Position numbers and translations under genes: made by a program. A stretch of 6,378 bases of DNA, from contig JACCYR010000136.1 in assembly GCA_013696385.1 (NCBI GenBank), positions 1 through 6,378 of the forward strand, written 5' to 3'. This document shows, piece after piece, positions 1 to 5,384 of the stretch; position 1 is the first letter of the stretch; each line of letters begins with the position of its first letter. This stretch comes from Acidobacteriota bacterium (lineage in GTDB: Bacteria > Acidobacteriota > Blastocatellia > Pyrinomonadales > Pyrinomonadaceae). The notes below the pieces were generated by a model, which searched no databases, was not told the DNA's origin, and saw only the letters and a list, made by a program, of their open reading frames with translations.

Positions 1-2
1 TT

Positions 3-611
3 CTGTATGCTTCGTCGGAATTTCAATTTATTGAACTTTCAGACGCGGTTTCGACCGGTTCAAGTCTGATGCCGCAAAAGAAAAATCCCGACGCTTTAGA
101 ATTGATTCGCGGAAAAGCGGGACGCATATTTGGACATCAAATTGCACTTTTAACGACATTAAAAGGCTTGCCAATGGCGTATAACAAAGATTTGCAGGAA
201 GACAAGCAAGCAGCTTTCGATACGGTTGATACAATCAAAAATTGTCTGCAAGCAGCAGCAATCGTTTTGAAAAATCTGCACGTCAACGAAGAAAAAACGC
301 GAGCAGCCGCGACAAAAGGTTATCTGAATGCCACCGAATTAGCTGATTATCTTGTGCAAAAAGATGTGCCTTTTCGTACCGCACACGACACGGTTGGCAA
401 AATCGTGATGTTTGCAATTTCACAGAAAAAAGAATTAAACGATTTAGATTTGTCGGATATGCGCAATTTTTCCGAACAAATTGAAAAAGATGTTTTTGAA
501 GCGTTGAGTTTGGAGCAAACTCTGGCAAACAAAAATCAAATTGGCGGAACTGCGCCCGAAAGAGTTTTTGAAGCGTTGGAAATTGCCAAACAGGAAATAG
601 AAAGAGAATGA
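3..611 (+). CDS. argH: Argininosuccinate lyase, C-terminal part (5' end outside window)
   Basis: The enzyme splits argininosuccinate into arginine and fumarate, the last step of arginine synthesis, in the cytoplasm as a homotetramer. The frame is open from base 3, so about 202 C-terminal residues of a family of roughly 460 are visible. The decisive motif is GSSLMPQKKNPD near the start of the fragment. It is the fumarase/aspartase superfamily signature loop that carries the catalytic serine, and the QKKNPD form is typical of ArgH; fumarase has PGKVNP and adenylosuccinate lyase has PHKRNP. The following G-R/YNKDLQEDK stretch and the TAHDTVGKIV and GGTAPERV segments near the end also fit ArgH. 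The methionine at base 69 lies inside the signature and is not the start. The gene ends in TGA and is followed by a hairpin-forming repeat before tilS. No key residue is missing in the visible part. Confidence 0.95.
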   Translation: MYASSEFQFIELSDAVSTGSSLMPQKKNPDALELIRGKAGRIFGHQIALLTTLKGLPMAYNKDLQEDKQAAFDTVDTIKNCLQAAAIVLKNLHVNEEKTRAAATKGYLNATELADYLVQKDVPFRTAHDTVGKIVMFAISQKKELNDLDLSDMRNFSEQIEKDVFEALSLEQTLANKNQIGGTAPERVFEALEIAKQEIERE

Positions 612-655
612 AACGGAAGCCACAAATTCATACAGATAAACTCAAATACTTTTGA

Positions 656-728
656 AACAACGGATTAACGCGGATTAACGCAGATTTAAGAAAAAATAAT
701 CAGTGTTAATCTGCGTTAATTCGTTGTT
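656..728 (+). repeat. Long imperfect inverted repeat built of 10-bp units, between argH and tilS
   Basis: Bases 656-681 pair with 703-728 to give a 26-bp stem around a 21-nt loop. The only departures from Watson-Crick pairing are three positions that become G-U pairs when the + strand is transcribed. The left arm contains the decamer CGGATTAACG twice in tandem (661-680), followed by a degenerate third copy (681-690). The right arm carries reverse-complement versions. The hairpin ends 17 nt before the tilS ATG, leaving a U-rich leader without a Shine-Dalgarno sequence. It may act as the argH terminator/attenuator, as an RNA-stabilising element, or simply be a dispersed repeat. Similar GGATTAACGC strings occur between genes in several phyla, as far as I recall. 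The structure is seen directly; the function is inferred. Confidence 0.75.
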
Positions 729-745
729 CTTTTGCTTTAATTTTT

Positions 746-1825
746 ATGCACAATTTTGTCCGAAATCTGCTGACCGAATGGCGCAAACTCGATTTGCCGG
801 TTGCCGATGAAACTTTTATCGCGGCAGTTTCGGGCGGCGCGGATTCAGTTAGTCTGATGCTTGCTTTGCACGAATTGAGAAAGCTAAAAAAATTAAATCT
901 GCGTTTCGTTATCGCGCATCTCTATCACAATTTGCGCGGAGATGAAAGCGATTTGGACGAAAATTTTGTCAAAAAATTAGCTGGCGAATTTGGTTTTGAA
1001 CTTGTTTTAGGTAAAGAAAAAATTACAAATAAAGGAAATCTTGAACAAAATGCGCGGAATGCACGTTACAAATTTCTTGCCGAAACCGCAGAAAATCTTC
1101 ACGCTGACGGCGTTTTGACCGCGCACACGCTCAACGACCAAGCCGAAACTTTTCTCTCAAATCTTATTCGCGGAAGCGGTTTAGAAGGCTTGGGCGGAAT
1201 GAAACCGATTAGAAGTCTAAAGTCCAAACTCCAAAGTCCAAAGTCAGAGGAACAATCCAAAATCCAAAATCCAAAATCCAAAATCCAATTGGTTCGTCCT
1301 TTGCTGAATTGGGCAAAGCGTGAAGATACGGAAAATTTTTGTCGTTTAAATGAAGTTGAGTTTCGCTATGACACGATGAACGAAGATTTGACATTTAATC
1401 GTGTGCGGATTAGAAAAGTTTTGCTTCCGCTTTTGCAGGATTTTAATCCGAAAATTATTGAAGCTCTGGCAAACACCGCATCTTTGCTGCGCGAGGACGC
1501 GGAATTTTTAGAAGCGGCGACACAAAAAATCGGCAGTCGGCAGTTTGCGGAAAGCAGTTTTTCAAAGCAAATAGATTCAACTAACAATGACCAGATAACT
1601 TTGCAAATAAAAGACTTGAAAAATTTGTTTCCTTCGATGCGGCGGCGCATTTTGCGTGATTGGCTGAAAAATCAGCGCGGCGATTTAAGGAGTTTGGATG
1701 CAAAACATATCGAAGCGATAGAAAATTTAATTTTCAGCCGAAAAAGCGGCAAACAAGTCGAACTGCCAAATGGTGAAATTTTGACTAAAAATAAGGGAAG
1801 TTTGATTTTTGGAAAAAATGTTTAA
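746..1825 (+). CDS. tilS: tRNA(Ile)-lysidine synthetase
   Basis: TilS uses ATP to attach lysine to C34 of the CAU-anticodon tRNA-Ile, so that it reads AUA and is charged with isoleucine. It is normally essential in bacteria. The 359-residue product has the N-terminal PP-loop ATPase domain with SGGADS at residues 29-34, a family-typical AHLYHNLRGDESD segment (57-69), the AHTLNDQAET motif (126-135) with the following RGSGLEGLGGM (142-152), and VRPLLNW (183-189). A helical central region and a C-terminal domain ending PNGEILTKNKGSLIF complete it. Residues 157-181 are encoded by an in-frame heptamer repeat array (1214-1288) placed in the loop between GLGGM and VRPLL, where relatives have a short variable loop. 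All catalytic motifs remain intact, so the gene is probably functional. The ATG at 746 has no visible Shine-Dalgarno. tpiA follows after 46 nt. Confidence 0.95.
   Translation: MHNFVRNLLTEWRKLDLPVADETFIAAVSGGADSVSLMLALHELRKLKKLNLRFVIAHLYHNLRGDESDLDENFVKKLAGEFGFELVLGKEKITNKGNLEQNARNARYKFLAETAENLHADGVLTAHTLNDQAETFLSNLIRGSGLEGLGGMKPIRSLKSKLQSPKSEEQSKIQNPKSKIQLVRPLLNWAKREDTENFCRLNEVEFRYDTMNEDLTFNRVRIRKVLLPLLQDFNPKIIEALANTASLLREDAEFLEAATQKIGSRQFAESSFSKQIDSTNNDQITLQIKDLKNLFPSMRRRILRDWLKNQRGDLRSLDAKHIEAIENLIFSRKSGKQVELPNGEILTKNKGSLIFGKNV
1214..1288 (+). repeat. Heptamer tandem repeat array inserted in frame within tilS
   Basis: Five units of an AGTCCAA type (1214-1248: AGTCTAA, AGTCCAA, ACTCCAA, AGTCCAA, AGTCAGA) are followed by the 5-nt spacer GGAAC (1249-1253). 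Five exact AATCCAA units follow (1254-1288). The whole array is 75 nt, exactly 25 codons. Because 21 nt is both three heptamers and seven codons, the peptide also has a 7-residue period, visible as SKLQSPK and then SKIQNPK. On the other strand it reads as repeated GFWILDF, a string common in spurious ORFs. Heptamer repeats of this sort are known as dispersed elements between genes in cyanobacteria and some other phyla; here one has become protein-coding. Confidence 0.93.
1531..1544 (+). repeat. Two-copy CGGCAGT heptamer within tilS
   Basis: CGGCAGT occurs twice head-to-tail and encodes the junction IGSRQF around residues 262-267 of TilS, in a region that looks like another poorly conserved loop. 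The unit resembles CAGTCGG-type dispersed heptamers. Two copies could be chance. Confidence 0.4.
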
Positions 1826-1871
1826 ATGTAAGCTGAATTTTATTTTATTAAAAAATAAAGTCTTATAAATT

Positions 1872-2627
1872 ATGAGAAAACCTGTCATTGCCGGAAATTG
1901 GAAAATGTATAAACTGCTCGGCGAAGCGGTTGAAACGGCACTTGCTTTGAAGCCGCTGGTTGCCAACACAAATCATTGTGAAGTGATTATCGCGCCTGTT
2001 TTTACAGCGTTAAAGATGGTTTGCGACCGGCTCGAAGGCTCAAATATCAAAGTCGCGGCGCAAGACTGTGCAGCCGAAATAAAACACGGCGCATTTACGG
2101 GCGAAGTTTGCGCGGATATGATAAAAGATGTTGGTTGTTCGCACATAATTATCGGGCATTCCGAGCGGCGGGAGTTTTACGGCGAAACCGACAGAACTGT
2201 TAATCTGAAAACAAAAGCGTGTCTGCATTACGGGCTGACGGCGATTGTCTGTATCGGTGAAATGCTGCCGGACAGGGAAGTGGGAAATGCTGAAAAGGTG
2301 GTCAAAATACAACTTCTCGGCGCATTGGACGGTTTGACAGTTTCCGATATGGAACGTATTATTATCGCTTACGAGCCTGTTTGGGCAATCGGCACGGGAA
2401 AGACCGCCATGCCCGAACAGGCTCAAGAAATGCACAGTTCTATTCGTCAAGTATTGACTGAAACGCAGGGAAAAAATATTGCCGAAGCTGTCAGAATCCT
2501 TTACGGCGGTTCGGTTAAGCCCGATAATGTTAAAGATTTAATGAATCAGCCGGATATTGACGGCGCGTTGGTCGGCGGAGCAAGTCTCGATGCACAAATT
2601 TTTGCTCAAATTATTAATTATAAATAG
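1872..2627 (+). CDS. tpiA: Triosephosphate isomerase
   Basis: This cytoplasmic homodimeric TIM-barrel enzyme interconverts dihydroxyacetone phosphate and glyceraldehyde 3-phosphate in glycolysis and gluconeogenesis. The 251-residue product has the standard length. It shows AGNWKM at residues 7-12 (substrate-binding Asn9 and Lys11) and IGHSERRE at 94-101 with the electrophilic His96. AYEPVWAIGTGKTA at 166-179 holds the catalytic base Glu168 and the mobile loop 6. Phosphate-binding YGGSVKPDN (211-219) and GALVGGASLD (231-240) follow. The usual APPFTAL near residue 41 reads APVFTAL, a mild substitution away from the active site. The ATG at 1872 begins at the conserved N-terminus, although its upstream DNA is AT-rich with no clear Shine-Dalgarno. 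secG begins 11 nt after the stop, and the secG ribosome binding site overlaps the tpiA stop, so the two are probably co-transcribed. Confidence 0.98.
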   Translation: MRKPVIAGNWKMYKLLGEAVETALALKPLVANTNHCEVIIAPVFTALKMVCDRLEGSNIKVAAQDCAAEIKHGAFTGEVCADMIKDVGCSHIIIGHSERREFYGETDRTVNLKTKACLHYGLTAIVCIGEMLPDREVGNAEKVVKIQLLGALDGLTVSDMERIIIAYEPVWAIGTGKTAMPEQAQEMHSSIRQVLTETQGKNIAEAVRILYGGSVKPDNVKDLMNQPDIDGALVGGASLDAQIFAQIINYK

Positions 2628-2630
2628 AGG
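2626..2630 (+). promoter_or_regulatory. Ribosome binding site of secG overlapping the tpiA stop codon
   Basis: AGAGG overlaps the last two bases of the tpiA TAG stop and lies 8 nt before a TTG codon at 2639. There is no in-frame ATG near the expected SecG N-terminus, so this site decides in favour of the TTG start and suggests translational coupling between tpiA and secG. Confidence 0.75.
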
Positions 2631-2638
2631 TTAGCAAG

Positions 2639-3064
2639 TTGATTTATTTTTTATACGGATTATTTTTTGTTTCTTGTATCGCTCTGATAGCGAGTGTTTT
2701 ACTTCAACCGGGAAAAACGGATGCAGGCGCGCTTTTTACGAGCAACATCTCCAGCACTGCTTTTCAGCCGCGCGGTTCACAAACGATTTTATCAAAAATT
2801 ACTATCGTTGCGGCAACTACGTTTATGCTTTCGGCGTTGTTTCTTTCGATGCCCGCTTTGACGGGAAATATCTCGGTTTTGCAAACAACAAACCCCGACG
2901 CTCCGGCAGATGCGCCAGTAACTTCGACGGACGCAAACGCGAATGTTGATGCTAACTCAAATATAACTGTTGACACGAACACGAATTCGGTTGGCAACGC
3001 TCCGGCGATTGTTGATGCAAACGTCAATGCAAATGCAGCAGGTAATACTGAAAATAAACAGTAA
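2639..3064 (+). CDS. secG: Protein-export membrane protein SecG with long Asn/Ala/Asp-rich tail
   Basis: SecG is the small subunit of the SecYEG translocon in the inner membrane and aids SecA-driven export. The start is TTG with a well-placed AGAGG. The 141-residue product has one hydrophobic helix at about residues 2-22, the family-typical VLLQPGKTDAGA (20-31) and SRG-like PRGSQTILSKIT (44-55) in the loop between helices. A second helix lies at about 55-74. After this the chain continues for some 67 residues of low-complexity sequence rich in Asn, Ala, Asp, Thr and Val, with repeated DANxN units and no Lys or Arg until Lys140. In the known SecG topology both ends face the periplasm, so this tail is probably extracytoplasmic and disordered. 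E. coli SecG is about 110 residues with a shorter tail. It follows tpiA closely and precedes tRNA-Leu. Confidence 0.92.
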   Translation: MIYFLYGLFFVSCIALIASVLLQPGKTDAGALFTSNISSTAFQPRGSQTILSKITIVAATTFMLSALFLSMPALTGNISVLQTTNPDAPADAPVTSTDANANVDANSNITVDTNTNSVGNAPAIVDANVNANAAGNTENKQ

Positions 3065-3145
3065 GTTTTTTGAAAGATAGTTTGGATTTCTAATTAAAGG
3101 TGAAATTATTTCATATTTTATCTTTTCCAGATCCACATTAATTTT

Positions 3146-3230
3146 GCCGAGGTGGCGTAATTGGTAGCCGCGCACGTTTGAGGGGCGTGTGGAGAAATCC
3201 GTGCGGGTTCGAGTCCCGCCCTCGGCACCA
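3146..3230 (+). tRNA. tRNA-Leu (anticodon GAG), with encoded CCA
   Basis: This is a complete class II cloverleaf of 85 nt. The acceptor stem GCCGAGG (3146-3152) pairs perfectly with CCTCGGC (3220-3226), followed by discriminator A and an encoded CCA (3228-3230). The D arm is GCG/CGC (3155-3157 with 3169-3171) around a GG-containing loop. The anticodon stem CACGT (3173-3177) pairs with GCGTG (3185-3189), with a T-G closing pair. The loop TTGAGGG places GAG at 3180-3182, reading CUC and CUU. The long variable arm has GGA/TCC closing a GAAA loop (3191-3200). The T arm is GCGGG/CCCGC around TTCGAGT. A73 and the long variable arm fit leucine. The gene is 81 nt after secG, the same neighbour as leuU(GAG) in E. 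coli. I see no strong promoter of its own, so read-through from secG is plausible. Confidence 0.97.
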
Positions 3231-3251
3231 CACACAAGAAATAAAAGTGAA

Positions 3252-4226
3252 TTAGTCTTTCAAAACCAAAATTCTATCCGGCGGAAGCCCAACCATACAT
3301 TCATCACCAATATTTAAACCGACGAGCCGCAAAACCATCGCTTCGAGTTCTAAACCGTTTGCATCAAGTTTAATAATCGTAGTTTCCCCTCTGAAAATTA
3401 TGTTCATGATTTTGGCTTTTAAAAGGTTATCTTCGGGAAAGGATGCGCCGAAAGAAATCGAAATGTGTTCGGGACGAATAGCAAGAATGACATTTTGATT
3501 AATTGCGCCGAGTGCGTTTTTTTCGACTTTATCGGTAAAAACCCGATGCTCACCGACGATAGTTAAAAATTCGGGCGTATCTGATTTGCTGGAAGTTAAA
3601 CGGTGTGCTTCAATCAGATTGTTTCTTCCCGTAACTCGCGCCACTACTGAGGAATTCGGGTTTTGATAAACTTCACGCGGCGTTCCGATTTGAACAATTT
3701 CACCGTTGTGGAGAATCGCAACACAATCGCAAATCGAGAAAATTTCATCGTAATCGTTGGTCGCAAAAATCACCGCCAGATTTTTCTCTTTGACGGTTTG
3801 CCGAAGTTTCTCGCAATTCGTTTCGCGGGTCTGCCTGTCCATAAAACAAAATTGATTGTCGAGTAAAAGCACATTTTCAGCTTTATTGAGCGCATCTTCG
3901 AGTGCTAAAACCTGACCTTCACCGTCGGCTAACTGAGAAATTTTTTGAGTATTAAAAAGCGATTTCCAAAATGATTCGTTGGTTAGATTTGGAAAATGAA
4001 AACCACGTTGGTTGCAAGGCGTATTTGTTAAATCTTCCGAATTAAAAGAAATAGTGCCGCCGGTATGCTCAAGAATTCCCGCGATTGTGCGAATCGTGGT
4101 TGATTTTCCTTCACCGACCGCGCCAAATAAACCGAGAATTTCGCCTCTTTCAACTTCCAATGAAACATCTTTGATGACACTATGTTCATTATAACTTTTA
4201 GAAAGATTTTTGATGCTTAGAGTCAT
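3252..4226 (-). CDS. Degenerate ABC transporter ATPase with C-terminal TOBE-like region
   Basis: The overall order matches the CysA/PotA/MalK-type import ATPases: an N-terminal nucleotide-binding domain of about 200 residues, then a TOBE-like region (about 205-324, with AIRPEHISIS at 249-258). The A-loop Tyr12 and Walker A GAVGEGKST (35-43) are intact. Other motifs are lost. The Q-loop stretch reads RGFHFPNLT (74-82) without the glutamine. The LSGGQ signature is LADGE (99-103), lying only about 58 residues after the Walker A lysine, so roughly 35-40 residues of helical subdomain are missing. Walker B is VLLLDN (119-124), with Asn for the catalytic Glu. The D-loop is CFMD and the H-loop His is Asn157 (FATND). 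The frame has no stop and the flanks stay recognisable, so this is divergence rather than a frameshift. It probably binds but does not hydrolyse ATP efficiently. No permease or binding protein is adjacent. The start ATG lacks a clear Shine-Dalgarno. Confidence 0.8.
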   Translation of the reverse strand: MTLSIKNLSKSYNEHSVIKDVSLEVERGEILGLFGAVGEGKSTTIRTIAGILEHTGGTISFNSEDLTNTPCNQRGFHFPNLTNESFWKSLFNTQKISQLADGEGQVLALEDALNKAENVLLLDNQFCFMDRQTRETNCEKLRQTVKEKNLAVIFATNDYDEIFSICDCVAILHNGEIVQIGTPREVYQNPNSSVVARVTGRNNLIEAHRLTSSKSDTPEFLTIVGEHRVFTDKVEKNALGAINQNVILAIRPEHISISFGASFPEDNLLKAKIMNIIFRGETTIIKLDANGLELEAMVLRLVGLNIGDECMVGLPPDRILVLKD

Positions 4227-4279
4227 TTGTTTAATTCAAAAAATTGAAACTTTAGGCACAAATCAGCGTGCAAAGTTAA

Positions 4280-4308
4280 AGTATGCTTTTGTCATCCGAA
4301 TAAGGCAA
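4280..4308 (-). promoter_or_regulatory. Possible sigma-70-like promoter for the ABC ATPase gene
   Basis: On the minus strand TTGCCT (complement of 4303-4308) and CATACT (complement of 4280-4285) are separated by 17 nt. Each matches four of six consensus bases. The implied leader to the ATG is about 45-50 nt. It is weak and based only on spacing and hexamer match. Confidence 0.3.
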
Positions 4309-4317
4309 GTATAAAAT
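4289..4317 (+). promoter_or_regulatory. Probable sigma-70-like promoter for the 88-residue protein gene
   Basis: TTGTCA (4289-4294) and TAAAAT (4312-4317) are separated by 17 nt, each matching five of six consensus bases. Transcription would begin near 4324, leaving a short leader with AAGGA (4331-4335) before the ATG at 4348. This box overlaps the proposed minus-strand promoter, so the two divergent genes could interfere or be co-regulated. Confidence 0.45.
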
Positions 4318-4347
4318 TATCAGAAAAATAAAGGAAAGATAAAATAA

Positions 4348-4614
4348 ATGTCAGATAAAAATCCGAGTTTAAAGCGCAAATTGGTTCAGGCAGGCGGTTG
4401 GAATTTAGCAAGGCGCGTTGCAAAATCAGTGCCTTATGTCGGTTCGGCAGTGGCAATCGGTTTAGTTGGTTACGATATAAAAAGAAAAGGCATGGTCAAC
4501 GGCGTTTTGAATACAGGAATTGACGCAATTCCTTTTGTCGGCATAGGGAAAAATGTGATTGAGTTTTTTACAGGCGATTTCTTTCCCGATAAAAAGACGG
4601 ACGGTAAAAAGTAA
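4348..4614 (+). CDS. Small glycine-rich hydrophobic protein of unknown function
   Basis: I do not recognise a named family for this 88-residue protein. A basic N-terminus (SLKRKL, then ARRVAK) precedes a hydrophobic stretch VPYVGSAVAIGLVGYD (28-43), a polar KRKG turn, a second mildly hydrophobic stretch with IPFVGIGKNVIEFFTG (61-76), and a Lys/Asp tail. The (V/I)P(Y/F)VG pentapeptide occurs twice, at 28-32 and 61-65, hinting at an internal duplication of two short helices with glycine packing motifs. The second half resembles, by eye, the IPxVGxxKxxxEAxTGxD pattern of pre-toxin (PT-TG type) regions of polymorphic toxins, but no toxin domain follows. It may associate with the membrane. The start is supported by AAGGAAAG upstream and by a good promoter candidate. 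It is divergent from the ABC gene and 26 nt upstream of the coiled-coil gene. Confidence 0.8.
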   Translation: MSDKNPSLKRKLVQAGGWNLARRVAKSVPYVGSAVAIGLVGYDIKRKGMVNGVLNTGIDAIPFVGIGKNVIEFFTGDFFPDKKTDGKK

Positions 4615-4640
4615 AAATCCAAAACCATAAATTTAACACT

Positions 4641-5384
4641 ATGAAATCAATAACTTGGAAGATAAAAACGCCAAAATATTTGTATGTGGTATTCGCCGTT
4701 TTACTTTGCGTCCTTGTTTCAATCTCGGTTACAAATGCACAAACTTCGCGCCGTAAAAAGACCGTTCAACCTGTTGTTTCGGCAACTCCGCCGCTGCCGC
4801 AAACCGTTCCTGAAATTATCAGCCGGGCGGAAGATATTCCGAGCGAAAACCAGATTATCATCACGGAAAATCCGCCGCCGAGTGAAACCCAAACTTTAGA
4901 AGAAAAAATTGATAAATTTAATACGCGGATGAAGGAAATGAACACGCGCCTTAAATCGCTGGAATCTACGCAGAAAAACGAATACGACGAAAAGCAAAAA
5001 CGTCTTTTATTAAATTTGGACATTCTGACGCGGGCAGAACAACGCGCCGAATCTTTGCGGAAACAGCTTTACGAATTAATTGAAAAGGAAAATTCCGTCA
5101 AGACACGGCTCGAACAGGTTGAATATTATCTGCGCCCTGAAATGGTTGAACGCTCCGCCACATTTTCCGGCTCGCTCAGACCGGAGGAAATCCGCGACCA
5201 AAATAAAAAATCTCTCGAAACCGAAAAAGCCAAACTCGATTCTTTGTTAGCGCAAATCCAAGCCAACCGCACAAATTTAGAAGCCAACGTGCAAAAAGCT
5301 GATACTCTGGTTGAAAAAGTCCGCGCTAAAACCGAAAAAGAAATTGACGACGCGCTCGCGGAAAACAAGCCGGATTCAAATTAA
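4641..5384 (+). CDS. Secreted or periplasmic coiled-coil protein, function unknown
   Basis: The 247-residue product begins with a basic segment and a hydrophobic core YLYVVFAVLLCVLVSISV (13-30), ending TNA before QTSRRKK. This fits a Sec signal peptide cut after Ala33; an uncleaved anchor is possible. A Pro/Thr-rich linker (about 43-85) follows. Two long charged helical stretches rich in Glu, Lys, Leu and Gln (about 86-165 and 183-245) have heptad-like spacing of Leu/Ile, suggesting coiled coils. They are separated by a possible hinge containing RPEMVERSATFSGSLRPEE (165-183). No enzymatic motif is visible, and I do not assign a family. It lies 26 nt after the small hydrophobic protein, so both may share a promoter and act at the envelope. 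No Shine-Dalgarno is evident. Its stop codon runs directly into a perfect 32-bp inverted repeat. Confidence 0.82.
   Translation: MKSITWKIKTPKYLYVVFAVLLCVLVSISVTNAQTSRRKKTVQPVVSATPPLPQTVPEIISRAEDIPSENQIIITENPPPSETQTLEEKIDKFNTRMKEMNTRLKSLESTQKNEYDEKQKRLLLNLDILTRAEQRAESLRKQLYELIEKENSVKTRLEQVEYYLRPEMVERSATFSGSLRPEEIRDQNKKSLETEKAKLDSLLAQIQANRTNLEANVQKADTLVEKVRAKTEKEIDDALAENKPDSN

Noticed and set aside
1099..1281. Antisense open frame with repeated GFWILDF peptide
   Set aside because: It is the reverse translation of the heptamer array inside tilS; the repeat has no stop in this frame. tilS on the + strand is clearly the real gene.
1214..1288. CRISPR-like array
   Set aside because: Units are 7 bp in direct tandem without spacers of CRISPR length, and no cas gene is present.
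1839..1859. AT-only hairpin (TTTATTTT/AAAATAAA) between tilS and tpiA as a terminator
   Set aside because: Eight A-T pairs with no GC in the stem are too weak, and such palindromes are expected by chance in an AT-rich gap.
2040..2450. 136-residue antisense open frame opposite tpiA
   Set aside because: tpiA is unambiguous on the + strand with all catalytic residues; the antisense frame has no recognisable motif or ribosome binding site.
3065..3145. Promoter for tRNA-Leu
   Set aside because: Only weak matches such as TTGAAA at 3070 or TATTTT at 3114 were found, with poor spacing to a partner box; not strong enough to annotate.
2957..3235. Minus-strand 92-residue open frame across secG end and tRNA-Leu
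   Set aside because: It covers a complete tRNA gene and starts in its acceptor region; the peptide GAEGGTRTRT-type start is a classic product of translating tRNA antisense.
3252..4226. Frameshift or sequencing error explaining the odd ABC motifs
   Set aside because: Family-like sequence is recognisable before, between and after every altered motif in the same frame, so substitutions and a clean in-frame deletion explain it better.
4615..4626. Relict AATCCAA heptamer between the small protein and the coiled-coil gene
   Set aside because: AAATCCAAAACC contains only one full unit, which is not distinguishable from chance in AT-rich DNA.
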